From an uncultured Dorea sp. (GTDB lineage Bacteria; Bacillota_A; Clostridia; Lachnospirales; Lachnospiraceae): DNA of 59,512 bases. Location of the stretch: the NCBI GenBank assembly GCA_910579015.1, contig CAJTRO010000017.1:8700-68211 (forward strand), read 5' to 3'. The position numbers and the translations under genes are program-made. Below are positions 35,574 to 43,009 of the stretch, piece by piece. The notes below the pieces were generated by a model that saw only the letters and a program-made list of their open reading frames with translations, had not been told where the DNA came from and made no database searches. The number at the start of each line of letters is the position of its first letter. Position 1 is the stretch's first letter.

Positions 35574-37244
35574 TTACTTACCCGGAATCTCAAGGATCGC
35601 TCCCCGGTTACCGGATGTCACCATGGCCGCATATCTTGCCAGATACCCTGTCGTCACCTTCGGCTCTCTTGGCTGCCATGCTTCCCTTCTCCTTAACAGC
35701 TCCTCCTCAGACACCTGAAGCTCCAGTTTCAGGTTCGGGATATCTATCTTAATGATATCTCCTTCCTCCACCAGTGCGATCGTCCCGCCGACTGCCGCCT
35801 CCGGAGACACATGGCCGATAGAGGCTCCTCTGGAAGCTCCGCTGAAACGGCCGTCCGTGATCAACGCCACGCTGGAACCAAGCCCCATGCCCGCGATCGC
35901 GGAGGTCGGATTAAGCATCTCCCGCATACCCGGACCGCCTTTTGGTCCCTCATAGCGGATCACTACCACATCGCCGGCCGCAATCTTTTTGCCCTTTATT
36001 GCATCTATGGCATCCTCTTCACAGTCAAACACCCTGGCCGGGCCTTCATGGACAAGCATCTCCTCCACAACAGCCGAACGCTTGACCACGCTTCCGTCAG
36101 GCGCCAGATTCCCCTTCAATACGGCAAGACCGCCGGTCGGCGAATATGGACGATCGATCGGACGGATCACCTCCGGATCCTTGTTGACCGCATGTGCAAT
36201 ATTCTCTCCCACCGTCTTTCCTGTAACCGTCATGCAGTCCGTATGCAGAAGTCCCTTCTTATTGAGTTCCGCCATCACCGCATAGACGCCGCCTGCTTCA
36301 TCCAGGTCTTCCATATAGGTCGGTCCCGCCGGCGCAAGGTGGCAGAGGTTCGGCGTCTTCTCACTGATTCCGTTGGCAAAATCAATCTCAAAATCCATGC
36401 CGATCTCATGAGCGATCGCCGGAAGATGGAGCATACTGTTGGTAGAGCATCCAAGCGCCATATCTACTGTAAGGGCGTTCAACACGGCATTCTCGGTCAT
36501 GATATCTCTTGGCCGGATATTCTTTTCCAATAATTCCATTACTTTCATGCCTGCCTGCTTCGCAAGGCGGATCCTCGCAGAGTAAACGGCCGGGATGGTC
36601 CCGTTACCGCCAAGTCCCATTCCCAGAACCTCCGTTAAGCAGTTCATGCTGTTGGCCGTGTACATGCCGGAACAGGAACCGCAGGTAGGACAGGTCTTAT
36701 TCTCGAACTCGCACAGATCCTCATCCGTGATCAGACCGGCCGCGTTCGCCCCCACTGCCTCAAACATACTGGAGAGACTGGTCTTCTTCCCCTTCACATG
36801 TCCCGCCAGCATCGGGCCTCCGCTGACAAATATGGTCGGCACATTGATCCTTGCGGCCGCCATCAGAAGCCCCGGCACGTTCTTGTCACAATTGGGGACC
36901 ATAACCAGCGCGTCAAACTGATGTGCCAGAGCCATCGCCTCCGTGGAATCTGCGATCAGATCCCTTGTTACCAGAGAATACTTCATACCGATATGTCCCA
37001 TAGCAATTCCGTCGCATACCGCGATGGCCGGAAACACGACCGGCGTTCCGCCTGCCATGGCAACCCCCTGCTTTACTGCATTTACAATCTTATCCAGGTT
37101 CATGTGTCCCGGCACAATCTCATTATAAGAGCTGACAATCCCAACCAGAGGACGCTCCATCTCTTCTGGTGTAAGTCCTAACGCATTAAATAAAGACCTG
37201 TGGGGAGCCTGCTGCTTCCCCTTCGTAACTGTATCGCTTCTCAT
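35574..37244 (-). CDS. ilvD: Dihydroxy-acid dehydratase
   Basis: 556 residues; Fe-S dehydratase forming the 2-keto acids of valine and isoleucine. Conserved cysteine motifs: MVPNCDKNVPGLLMAAARIN and TCPTCGSCSGMYTANSMNCL, plus the C-terminal ALITDGRFSGASRGASIGHV. The ATG at 37244 (MRSDTVTKG) has AGGAGG upstream, favoured over an 11-codon longer start. Confidence 0.97.
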   Translation of the reverse strand: MRSDTVTKGKQQAPHRSLFNALGLTPEEMERPLVGIVSSYNEIVPGHMNLDKIVNAVKQGVAMAGGTPVVFPAIAVCDGIAMGHIGMKYSLVTRDLIADSTEAMALAHQFDALVMVPNCDKNVPGLLMAAARINVPTIFVSGGPMLAGHVKGKKTSLSSMFEAVGANAAGLITDEDLCEFENKTCPTCGSCSGMYTANSMNCLTEVLGMGLGGNGTIPAVYSARIRLAKQAGMKVMELLEKNIRPRDIMTENAVLNALTVDMALGCSTNSMLHLPAIAHEIGMDFEIDFANGISEKTPNLCHLAPAGPTYMEDLDEAGGVYAVMAELNKKGLLHTDCMTVTGKTVGENIAHAVNKDPEVIRPIDRPYSPTGGLAVLKGNLAPDGSVVKRSAVVEEMLVHEGPARVFDCEEDAIDAIKGKKIAAGDVVVIRYEGPKGGPGMREMLNPTSAIAGMGLGSSVALITDGRFSGASRGASIGHVSPEAAVGGTIALVEEGDIIKIDIPNLKLELQVSEEELLRRREAWQPREPKVTTGYLARYAAMVTSGNRGAILEIPGK

Positions 37245-37320
37245 ATTATCCTCCTGCTCTGGAATATGGCAGAACATACCCTTCCCATATCCCTGATCTT
37301 GTATTATTACATCATACTTT

Positions 37321-38406
37321 CTATTGAATATACCCTGCGATCAGATCGCCCATCTTCTTGGTGTCAACCTGTTCTTTGCCTTCCGACATAATGTCGATCG
37401 TCCTGTATCCTTCCTTAAGAACCCTTGAAACCGCATTCTCAATCGCATCCGCCTCTCTGTCAAGATCGAAGCTGAACCGCAGCATCATCGCGGCAGACAG
37501 GATTGTGGCGATAGGATTGGCAATTCCTTTGCCCGCAATATCCGGAGCGGAACCGCCGCTTGGCTCATAGAGGCCGAACTTCGTCTCATTCAGGCTGGCG
37601 CTCGCAAGCATCCCTATAGAGCCTGTCACCATGCTCGCCTCGTCAGATAAGATATCTCCGAACATATTCTCCGTCAGTATCACATCGAACTGCTTTGGAT
37701 CCTTTACTAACTGCATGGCGCAATTGTCCACAAGCATGTGCTCTAACGCCACCTCCGGATATCCGGCGGCCACTTCCTCCACAACCTTTCTCCAGAGCCT
37801 GGAGGAATCCAGCACGTTCGCTTTATCCACGCTGGTCACCTTCTTCCTGCGCTTCATGGCTATATCAAATCCGCGCTTTGCAATCCTGCGGATCTCGTTC
37901 TCATTATATGTAAGAGAGTCATATGCAGTCATAACACCGTCTTCCCTGACGGTCCTGCGCTCTCCGAAATACAGGCCGCCCGTCAGTTCCCGCATGATCA
38001 TCATATCGAAACCGCCTTCTGTAATCTCTTTCTTCAGCGGACACGCGCCCTTTAACTCATCATACAGGACCGCCGGTCTCAGATTCGCGAACAGATTCAG
38101 CTCCTTGCGGATCCTGAGAAGTCCTGCCTCCGGTCTCTTTGATGGTTCTAACTGATACCACGGCGATGTCCTGGCGTCTCCCCCGATAGAACCCATTAGC
38201 ACTGCATCGCAGCTCCTGGCGGCCGCAACCGTCTCATCCGTCAATGGAACGCCATGTACGTCGATGGACGCCCCGCCCATCAAGAGCTGTGTATAGCCGC
38301 AGGTATGCCCGTAGACTCTGGCTGTCTCATCTAACACCTTCATGGCCTCCGTCACTATCTCCGGCCCAATCCCGTCTCCCTTGATCACTCCGATTCTAAG
38401 CTCCAT
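37321..38406 (-). CDS. leuB: 3-isopropylmalate dehydrogenase
   Basis: 361 residues; NAD-dependent oxidation and decarboxylation of 3-isopropylmalate in leucine synthesis. N-terminal IGVIKGDGIGPEIVTEAMK, RELTGGLYFGERR, and the metal-site region LVDNCAMQLVKDPKQFDVIL with FGDILSDEASM. The ATG at 38406 follows GGAAGAGG. First gene of the operon; the leader is short (about 37 bases), so T-box or peptide attenuation is unlikely. leuA, leuC and leuD are elsewhere. Confidence 0.96.
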   Translation of the reverse strand: MELRIGVIKGDGIGPEIVTEAMKVLDETARVYGHTCGYTQLLMGGASIDVHGVPLTDETVAAARSCDAVLMGSIGGDARTSPWYQLEPSKRPEAGLLRIRKELNLFANLRPAVLYDELKGACPLKKEITEGGFDMMIMRELTGGLYFGERRTVREDGVMTAYDSLTYNENEIRRIAKRGFDIAMKRRKKVTSVDKANVLDSSRLWRKVVEEVAAGYPEVALEHMLVDNCAMQLVKDPKQFDVILTENMFGDILSDEASMVTGSIGMLASASLNETKFGLYEPSGGSAPDIAGKGIANPIATILSAAMMLRFSFDLDREADAIENAVSRVLKEGYRTIDIMSEGKEQVDTKKMGDLIAGYIQ

Positions 38407-38449
38407 AATCCTCTTCCTTCCTATCCTCAAATACAAAACTTTGTTCTCT

Positions 38450-38478
38450 ATAATATCCTATTTCTATGTATGTTTCAA
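38450..38478 (-). promoter_or_regulatory. Sigma-A promoter of the leuB-ilvD-ilvB-serC-serA operon
   Basis: TTGAAA (38478-38473), 17-base spacer, TATTAT (38455-38450) on the minus strand. Between it and the terminator at 38615 nothing else is seen. Confidence 0.65.
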
Positions 38479-38614
38479 GACTTTAATTCGTCAAATTGCC
38501 TGTTCTGTGTCAATTCCTGTAGATTTCACGGTTTTTCCGGCCTCTGTAAATGATTTCCTGTATAAAATTTTTCTGCCTGTTCCATCTGAAATCCACACAT
38601 GAAATCCTTTATAT

Positions 38615-38656
38615 GCAAAAAACTCCCATGACACACATAAGCGTGCCATGGAAGTT
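38615..38656 (-). terminator. Terminator of the sortase-LCP-SPKTG operon
   Basis: A 15-bp stem on the minus strand (AACTTCCATGGCACG pairing with its near complement, G-U pairs included) is followed by six T. It lies 23 bases beyond the stop of the SPKTG protein. Confidence 0.8.
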
Positions 38657-38678
38657 TTCTCCTCAGAACATCCTTAAC

Positions 38679-39257
38679 CTAAAACATACCTGTCTTTGGT
38701 GATTTACCAGTATTATTCCCAGATGCTGACGGTCTTGTCGCTTTCACGAATGCAACCGGTGACAGGCTTGTAAATGTTGCTGATACAAACTGTGTGCCGA
38801 CTGCATTAGGAATGATCACTTCCCAATTTTCATTATCATAGCAATGAAGTACGAAAATCGTATCGCCTGACGCAACCTTCGGTACGGTAAAATCAACCGT
38901 AAGGGGATTCTCTTTTGTTACTGCTCTTTCCGGTATTACTTCCGTAACATGTAACAATTCCAGATTCATTCCCTCTCTGTAATAATTTCCAAGAATCTTT
39001 CTAAGTCCGGCTGTCGTCCTGATCTTTGCATCAGCCACAGTATATGAGCCTGGAACATATTTGGAAATCGTCACATCTGCGGTCGGTGAAGACACGACAT
39101 CATCTGTCGTTACCGTGTCGGTAGATGCGCTGCCTCCCTTATCCGGATAAACCGGCTTGCCGGACGCACTGTCGGATGCAAAGCTCACAACACCCATACT
39201 TAAGGTCAATCCCAGTACAAGTGCAAGAGAAACTATCTTTTTTCCCAATTTAACCAT
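38679..39257 (-). CDS. Secreted protein with C-terminal SPKTG sortase motif, no membrane anchor
   Basis: 192 residues. Signal peptide: basic MVKLGKK, hydrophobic core, cleavage after VVSFA. A Ser/Thr/Gly-rich stretch (about 27-60) leads to a beta-rich region with SPVAFVKATRPSASG. The protein ends SPKTGMF and stops. SPKTG matches the (S/P)PxTG motif used by class B sortases such as C. difficile SrtB, but the membrane helix and basic tail that normally follow are missing, and no downstream frame restores them. It lies 51 bases after the LCP gene in the sortase operon. Either the anchor was lost by truncation, or it is secreted unanchored or recognised differently. Confidence 0.8.
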   Translation of the reverse strand: MVKLGKKIVSLALVLGLTLSMGVVSFASDSASGKPVYPDKGGSASTDTVTTDDVVSSPTADVTISKYVPGSYTVADAKIRTTAGLRKILGNYYREGMNLELLHVTEVIPERAVTKENPLTVDFTVPKVASGDTIFVLHCYDNENWEVIIPNAVGTQFVSATFTSLSPVAFVKATRPSASGNNTGKSPKTGMF

Positions 39258-39308
39258 CGGATATCCCTCCCTTCTTTTGTTTATTCTATATTAAAACCCG
39301 TTAAGGTT

Positions 39309-40319
39309 CTAATATCCTGCTTCATCTGCCAGTGTATAAAACATCTCCACTGTCAGGCGTTCCAACGCATCCTCATCCGCGTAGAACTCTTCATGCCTCT
39401 CTCCCACCGTTCGGTTTCCTTCAATCTGGACAATCGAATCATCAAAATCCATCTTATCTATATAGAAGTAAAAAGAAGGCAATTCTGTTTTCCTGATATC
39501 CGTTGTCATATTCTCATTCATAACCGAATACAGCTCAAACAACAGCTTCGGATCCTTTTTTATCACTTCTTTCACTGCGCTAATATATCCTTTTATATAC
39601 TGTTTCTGCCTTTCTGCCCTTTCTTCACAGCTTGCATAGGTATGAATGTCCCGCACATGGAGATAATTGAAGCTTTGACCGTCCGCAAGATGGACCGTAT
39701 TGCCCGGCCGGAACATTGGATCAAGCTTCGCAAGCTCCGCATCCACATACTCCGGATCCATATGGACTGTAACCCCTCCTACGGCGTCGTTCAACGCCGG
39801 AACCGCGTTAAAATTAACAGCACAATATCTGTGTATCGGTATATTCATCAGAAGTGCAGACACATTCTGCGCCGTTTTTCTGCAACTGTCGTCCTCATCA
39901 TTTCCATACGCATACTGTAGTGTGATCTGCATGGTCCTGGTGTTAAAATAATTCCCCTCCGCATCATAGATATCAACGGGCATCATCAGATCGCGTGGGA
40001 TATTAATAATCTTCATCTCTTTGCTCTTCGCATTCAGGCTTATCAGAAAAATGGCGTCGGACTGCCCGCGTTCTCCCGGAAGCACATCCTGATCCAAAGC
40101 ACGGTCATGGTCTATCCCAAGGCAGAGGATATTGATCAGATCCTCGTTATATATATAATGCTCTCCCTCATATTGGATCGGCCGCACTGTCCCTTCTACA
40201 GCCATATCCTGCCTAAACAAAATGCCTGTCCACGCCAATGCATACAGGAGGATCCCAGACACAAGAACGCTCCCCAAAAGAATCATCCCCCATATCGGGA
40301 TCCTTCTAAAATTCTTCAT
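39309..40319 (-). CDS. LCP (LytR-CpsA-Psr) family envelope transferase
   Basis: 336 residues from the ATG at 40319 (a GTG directly before it is also possible). One N-terminal membrane helix, then an LCP domain outside the cell: LCLGIDHDRALDQD, IINIPRDLMMPVDIYDAEGN and YLHVRDIHTYASCEERAERQKQYI hold the conserved Arg/Asp. LCP proteins transfer undecaprenyl-linked glycopolymers to peptidoglycan, or in some actinobacteria to a sortase-linked surface protein. The gene overlaps the sortase gene by about 14 bases, so translation is coupled. Confidence 0.92.
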   Translation of the reverse strand: MKNFRRIPIWGMILLGSVLVSGILLYALAWTGILFRQDMAVEGTVRPIQYEGEHYIYNEDLINILCLGIDHDRALDQDVLPGERGQSDAIFLISLNAKSKEMKIINIPRDLMMPVDIYDAEGNYFNTRTMQITLQYAYGNDEDDSCRKTAQNVSALLMNIPIHRYCAVNFNAVPALNDAVGGVTVHMDPEYVDAELAKLDPMFRPGNTVHLADGQSFNYLHVRDIHTYASCEERAERQKQYIKGYISAVKEVIKKDPKLLFELYSVMNENMTTDIRKTELPSFYFYIDKMDFDDSIVQIEGNRTVGERHEEFYADEDALERLTVEMFYTLADEAGY

Positions 40320-41037
40320 CACTGCGCACCCCTATGACCAGCCACCGGCCGGACGGCTGGTCACTGATACAGGTAGACAATGTAATCATAGAATCTTTGT
40401 CTGTCGGTGCAAATTCCTCGTTAAAATATGCAGGCTGCTGCCCGAAATTCCTGATGTCTTCAATAAACCGGCTTCTCTCAGCCAGCGTGTCAAAATTATA
40501 GCTCTCAGGTATGTAACGGTCATCAAATACAACTGCCGCATAGACATGGTATTGGATCGCTTCGTCGGGCAGGTAGATATTGATCTTCGTATGCTCTCGG
40601 AAAAAATTTTCATCGTCGTAATCATGAAGACTGCCGAACATGGAGCCGTCATTCATATCATGTCCGTAGATGATCGTATTATTCTCATGAAAGTCCCTGC
40701 TGTTAATGCTCTCCGTGTAAATAGAACCCGGAAGCCCCTCTGTCTTCTCCAGGGTAGTATTAAGATAATCAATACTTCCGTCTGCACTCTGAAGGATGGG
40801 ATAAGAAACCTTCGTTCCAGGTATCTCAATATATGCATAGACATCACTGTTAACTTTCTTAAGCTCATCAAAATCTACAGGGATATCCACTTTCTTCTTA
40901 GCGTCTTCATCCAGATTCAGTTCCTGGACATCAGCCTTGCTTTCTTCCTTCGGAGTCTTGGCAAACATAATTGCCCCCACTAAGACAGCGGCCGCTATGA
41001 TCACTGCCGCCACACCTATTCTTACGTATTTTTCCAC
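40306..41037 (-). CDS. srtB: Class B sortase
   Basis: 243 residues if translation begins at GTG 41037, seven bases after GAGGAG; upstream GTG/ATG options leave that site too close. One N-terminal helix (GVAAVIIAAAVLVGAIMF), then the sortase barrel: IIYGHDMNDGSMF with the catalytic His and LSTCISDQPSGRWLVIG with the catalytic Cys and Arg. WYIEIP-like YAYIEIPGTKVSYPILQ is class B. It cleaves a sorting motif and links the protein to the wall. First gene of the sortase-LCP-SPKTG operon; promoter and palindromic operator lie upstream. Confidence 0.93.
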   Translation of the reverse strand: MEKYVRIGVAAVIIAAAVLVGAIMFAKTPKEESKADVQELNLDEDAKKKVDIPVDFDELKKVNSDVYAYIEIPGTKVSYPILQSADGSIDYLNTTLEKTEGLPGSIYTESINSRDFHENNTIIYGHDMNDGSMFGSLHDYDDENFFREHTKINIYLPDEAIQYHVYAAVVFDDRYIPESYNFDTLAERSRFIEDIRNFGQQPAYFNEEFAPTDKDSMITLSTCISDQPSGRWLVIGVRSDEEF

Positions 41038-41066
41038 AATCATTCTCCTCACTGATTTGTTCGTAC

Positions 41067-41086
41067 TATAAGATTATAATCTTATA
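41067..41086. promoter_or_regulatory. Perfect 20-bp palindrome, candidate operator
   Basis: TATAAGATTA/TAATCTTATA is an exact palindrome between the sortase operon and the divergent XRE regulator gene. It covers the -10 box of the sortase promoter, so a bound dimer would block RNA polymerase. XRE/Cro-type regulators normally bind such dyads; the adjacent regulator is the obvious candidate. Confidence 0.7.
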
Positions 41087-41101
41087 AAGTTTATATGTCA
41101 A
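41073..41101 (-). promoter_or_regulatory. Consensus sigma-A promoter of the sortase operon
   Basis: TTGACA (41101-41096), 17-base spacer, TATAAT (41078-41073): a full consensus match on the minus strand. Start would be near 41066. A promoter this strong would be fully on unless repressed, fitting the palindrome over the -10 box. Confidence 0.85.
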
Positions 41102-41166
41102 CTCTTTTAAAGATTTATTTTTCTGGTCAAACTATTGCTAAAATATCCTTGAAAGGGTGTGATCTC

Positions 41167-41496
41167 ATGAAAAACCTGAAATTATTACGAAACCAAAAAG
41201 GATTAAGCCAGCAAAAACTGGCTGATATATTGCACATCAGCCAGCAGTCTGTCTATAAGTATGAAAATGACATAACATCTCCGGATATTGATACACTGAA
41301 GAAGATTGCAGATTATTTTGAAACATCCATCGACTATGTTGTCGGTTACACAGATCTTCCCCACAAGATTGAACCAACCGTCAAGCTGACTCTCAATCAG
41401 GACGAAGCAAGGCTGATCAAAAAGTATCAGAACCTGTCGCCAAGACGCCGGTCTGTCATCCACTCTGTGATAGACAGTTATGATGACAAATACTGA
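41167..41496 (+). CDS. XRE-family helix-turn-helix regulator
   Basis: 109 residues. N-terminal HTH: MKNLKLLRNQKGLSQQKLAD, then DILHISQQSVYKYENDITSP and IDTLKKIADYFETSIDYVVG, a standard Cro/CI-type domain. The C-terminal ~40 residues (ARLIKKYQNLSPRRRSVIHS) may mediate dimerisation. The ATG at 41167 follows AAAGGG; the longer frame upstream lacks a site. It is divergent from the sortase operon and probably represses it through the palindrome at 41067-41086. Confidence 0.9.
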   Translation: MKNLKLLRNQKGLSQQKLADILHISQQSVYKYENDITSPDIDTLKKIADYFETSIDYVVGYTDLPHKIEPTVKLTLNQDEARLIKKYQNLSPRRRSVIHSVIDSYDDKY

Positions 41497-41579
41497 CGGC
41501 ACAGATCATATGTATATTTTCCGCAGACCTGTGCATACTAAGAGTGATTTATCATTCCTTAATCCAAGGTGGTGATACA

Positions 41580-41759
41580 ATGACTTTCCAGGACGAATTT
41601 CCGATCGGCTTTACCATGTCACTGGCACAGCATTCCGATATCCTGACGCAGTTTGCTTCACTCTCCCCAGATGAACAGCAGAGGATCGTGGATGGTTCCC
41701 GCCAGATGAAGAGCCGGCAGGAGATGCAGAATTACGTGGAAAATATGTTTCAGGGATAG
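41580..41759 (+). CDS. Small conserved protein, 59 residues
   Basis: Begins MTFQDEFPIGFTMSLAQHSD, followed by a helical C-terminus with SPDEQQRIVDGSRQMKSRQE. Short clostridial proteins of this layout (acidic start, FPIGFxMxLA, then a Q/E-rich helix) recur in Lachnospiraceae; function unknown. The AAGGTGG ribosome site is nine bases upstream. It follows the XRE regulator by 83 bases on the same strand and may share its transcript. Confidence 0.6.
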   Translation: MTFQDEFPIGFTMSLAQHSDILTQFASLSPDEQQRIVDGSRQMKSRQEMQNYVENMFQG

Positions 41760-41779
41760 AGGCTTATGGCTTTCTGTCC

Positions 41780-42850
41780 CTATTTTTCTTTTTTGCCCTT
41801 CAGATACCTGACCGCCTCGGGATCCCGTATATTCCGGATCCGTTTCCACTCTTTCGTGTCGTCATCCCTCAGCACCTCTGACTGATTCTGATACAGGAAC
41901 CTCACCAGTTCATAACCGCTCACCCAGATCTCATTGTTCCCGTCCCGCTGTGATTCATCGAAGATCAGCTGTAATCCAAAATGAAGGTGATATTCATCTA
42001 TATTATTCACATTCTCCTCTCTGCTGTAACCAGTCCGCCCGATATAGCCGATCACATCTCCGGCCTGCACCACATCGCCCTTCTTCAGATCTTCCGAGTA
42101 CGGGCGGTCCTGCCGCAGATGCGCATAGTAATAATAACGTCTGCCGTCAAAGCTGTTGATCCCCACACGCCATCCGCCGTACTGATTCCAGCCAAGCTCG
42201 GCCACATAGCCCGACTCTACGGCGATGACAGGCGTTCCCACCTGCCCCATCATATCGTGCCCCAGATGGTTTCTGCGATACCCATAAGTTCTTGATACTC
42301 CGAAATCGTCATAATCCGAATAGGGAAATCCTTTTGCTATGGGGTGAAATGCTTTTAACCCGTATACCTTCCGCCACTTCTTCTCCTTATGCTGTCCGTC
42401 TGTCTCCGTCTCATACTCACCGACTAATCCGTCCAGCACTGCGCCATACGCTTCCCGGTAGTAATCATAATATTCCATCCCCTCCGTCAGATCCTTAAGC
42501 GTCTTCTCCCCTTTCAGCAGGATCTCTGCCGCATCATCCATATCCTCCTCCTGATATCCCGAGAAATCGCCTCCGTATTTTGCTCCAAGAAAAGCCAGAA
42601 GATCTACCCAGCTAAGATGTATGTCCTTCCCATATGTGTCGATGTCATACTGATACGCCTTCCTCATGGCCTCGTTCGTCACATTGAACTCTACCCATTT
42701 TATGTAATCCTTCTGCTCTTCGTCAGTACCCTTAGAAACCAATCCCATACTTTCTTCATAAAAAGAAGGATCGATCTCCTCTCCTGCCGTCAATATTCCT
42801 CCGATGACAGTCAATATACATAAAAGCAGCACTGTCCTATGCTTCTTCAT
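41780..42850 (-). CDS. Secreted M23 (LytM-type) metallopeptidase
   Basis: 356 residues. N-terminal signal/anchor (KKHRTVLLLCILTVIGGILT). The C-terminal half is the M23 domain with the zinc ligands in NHLGHDMMGQVG (HxxxD) and EYHLHFGLQ (HxH), flanked by GTPVIAVESGYVAELGWNQ and GDVVQAGDVIGYIGRTGYS. It should cut peptide cross-links of peptidoglycan, near the sortase locus and glgP but on its own transcript. A bidirectional terminator separates it from glgP. Confidence 0.93.
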   Translation of the reverse strand: MKKHRTVLLLCILTVIGGILTAGEEIDPSFYEESMGLVSKGTDEEQKDYIKWVEFNVTNEAMRKAYQYDIDTYGKDIHLSWVDLLAFLGAKYGGDFSGYQEEDMDDAAEILLKGEKTLKDLTEGMEYYDYYREAYGAVLDGLVGEYETETDGQHKEKKWRKVYGLKAFHPIAKGFPYSDYDDFGVSRTYGYRRNHLGHDMMGQVGTPVIAVESGYVAELGWNQYGGWRVGINSFDGRRYYYYAHLRQDRPYSEDLKKGDVVQAGDVIGYIGRTGYSREENVNNIDEYHLHFGLQLIFDESQRDGNNEIWVSGYELVRFLYQNQSEVLRDDDTKEWKRIRNIRDPEAVRYLKGKKEK

Positions 42851-42935
42851 CCACCCCTGCCCCTCTTTTCCTGTCTGCTTTTATATTCAGCTTATGCAAA
42901 ATTTATGTGTTACATTCCTTATTTAGATCCCGGGC

Positions 42936-42984
42936 AAAAAGAAAGAGTACAGGAAACCAATGCCTGATTCCTGTACTCTTTCTT
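42936..42984. terminator. Bidirectional terminator between glgP and the M23 gene
   Basis: Exact 17-bp arms 42939-42955 and 42968-42984 (AAGAAAGAGTACAGGAA and complement) with a 12-base loop and A/T runs on both sides. It serves as the end of glgP on the minus strand. Confidence 0.88.
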
Positions 42985-43009
42985 AATTTATTAACATATA
43001 TATCCCATG

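Noticed and set aside
38600..38690. Possible frameshift hiding a membrane anchor after SPKTG
   Set aside because: None of the three frames after the stop encodes a hydrophobic segment with a basic tail before the terminator.
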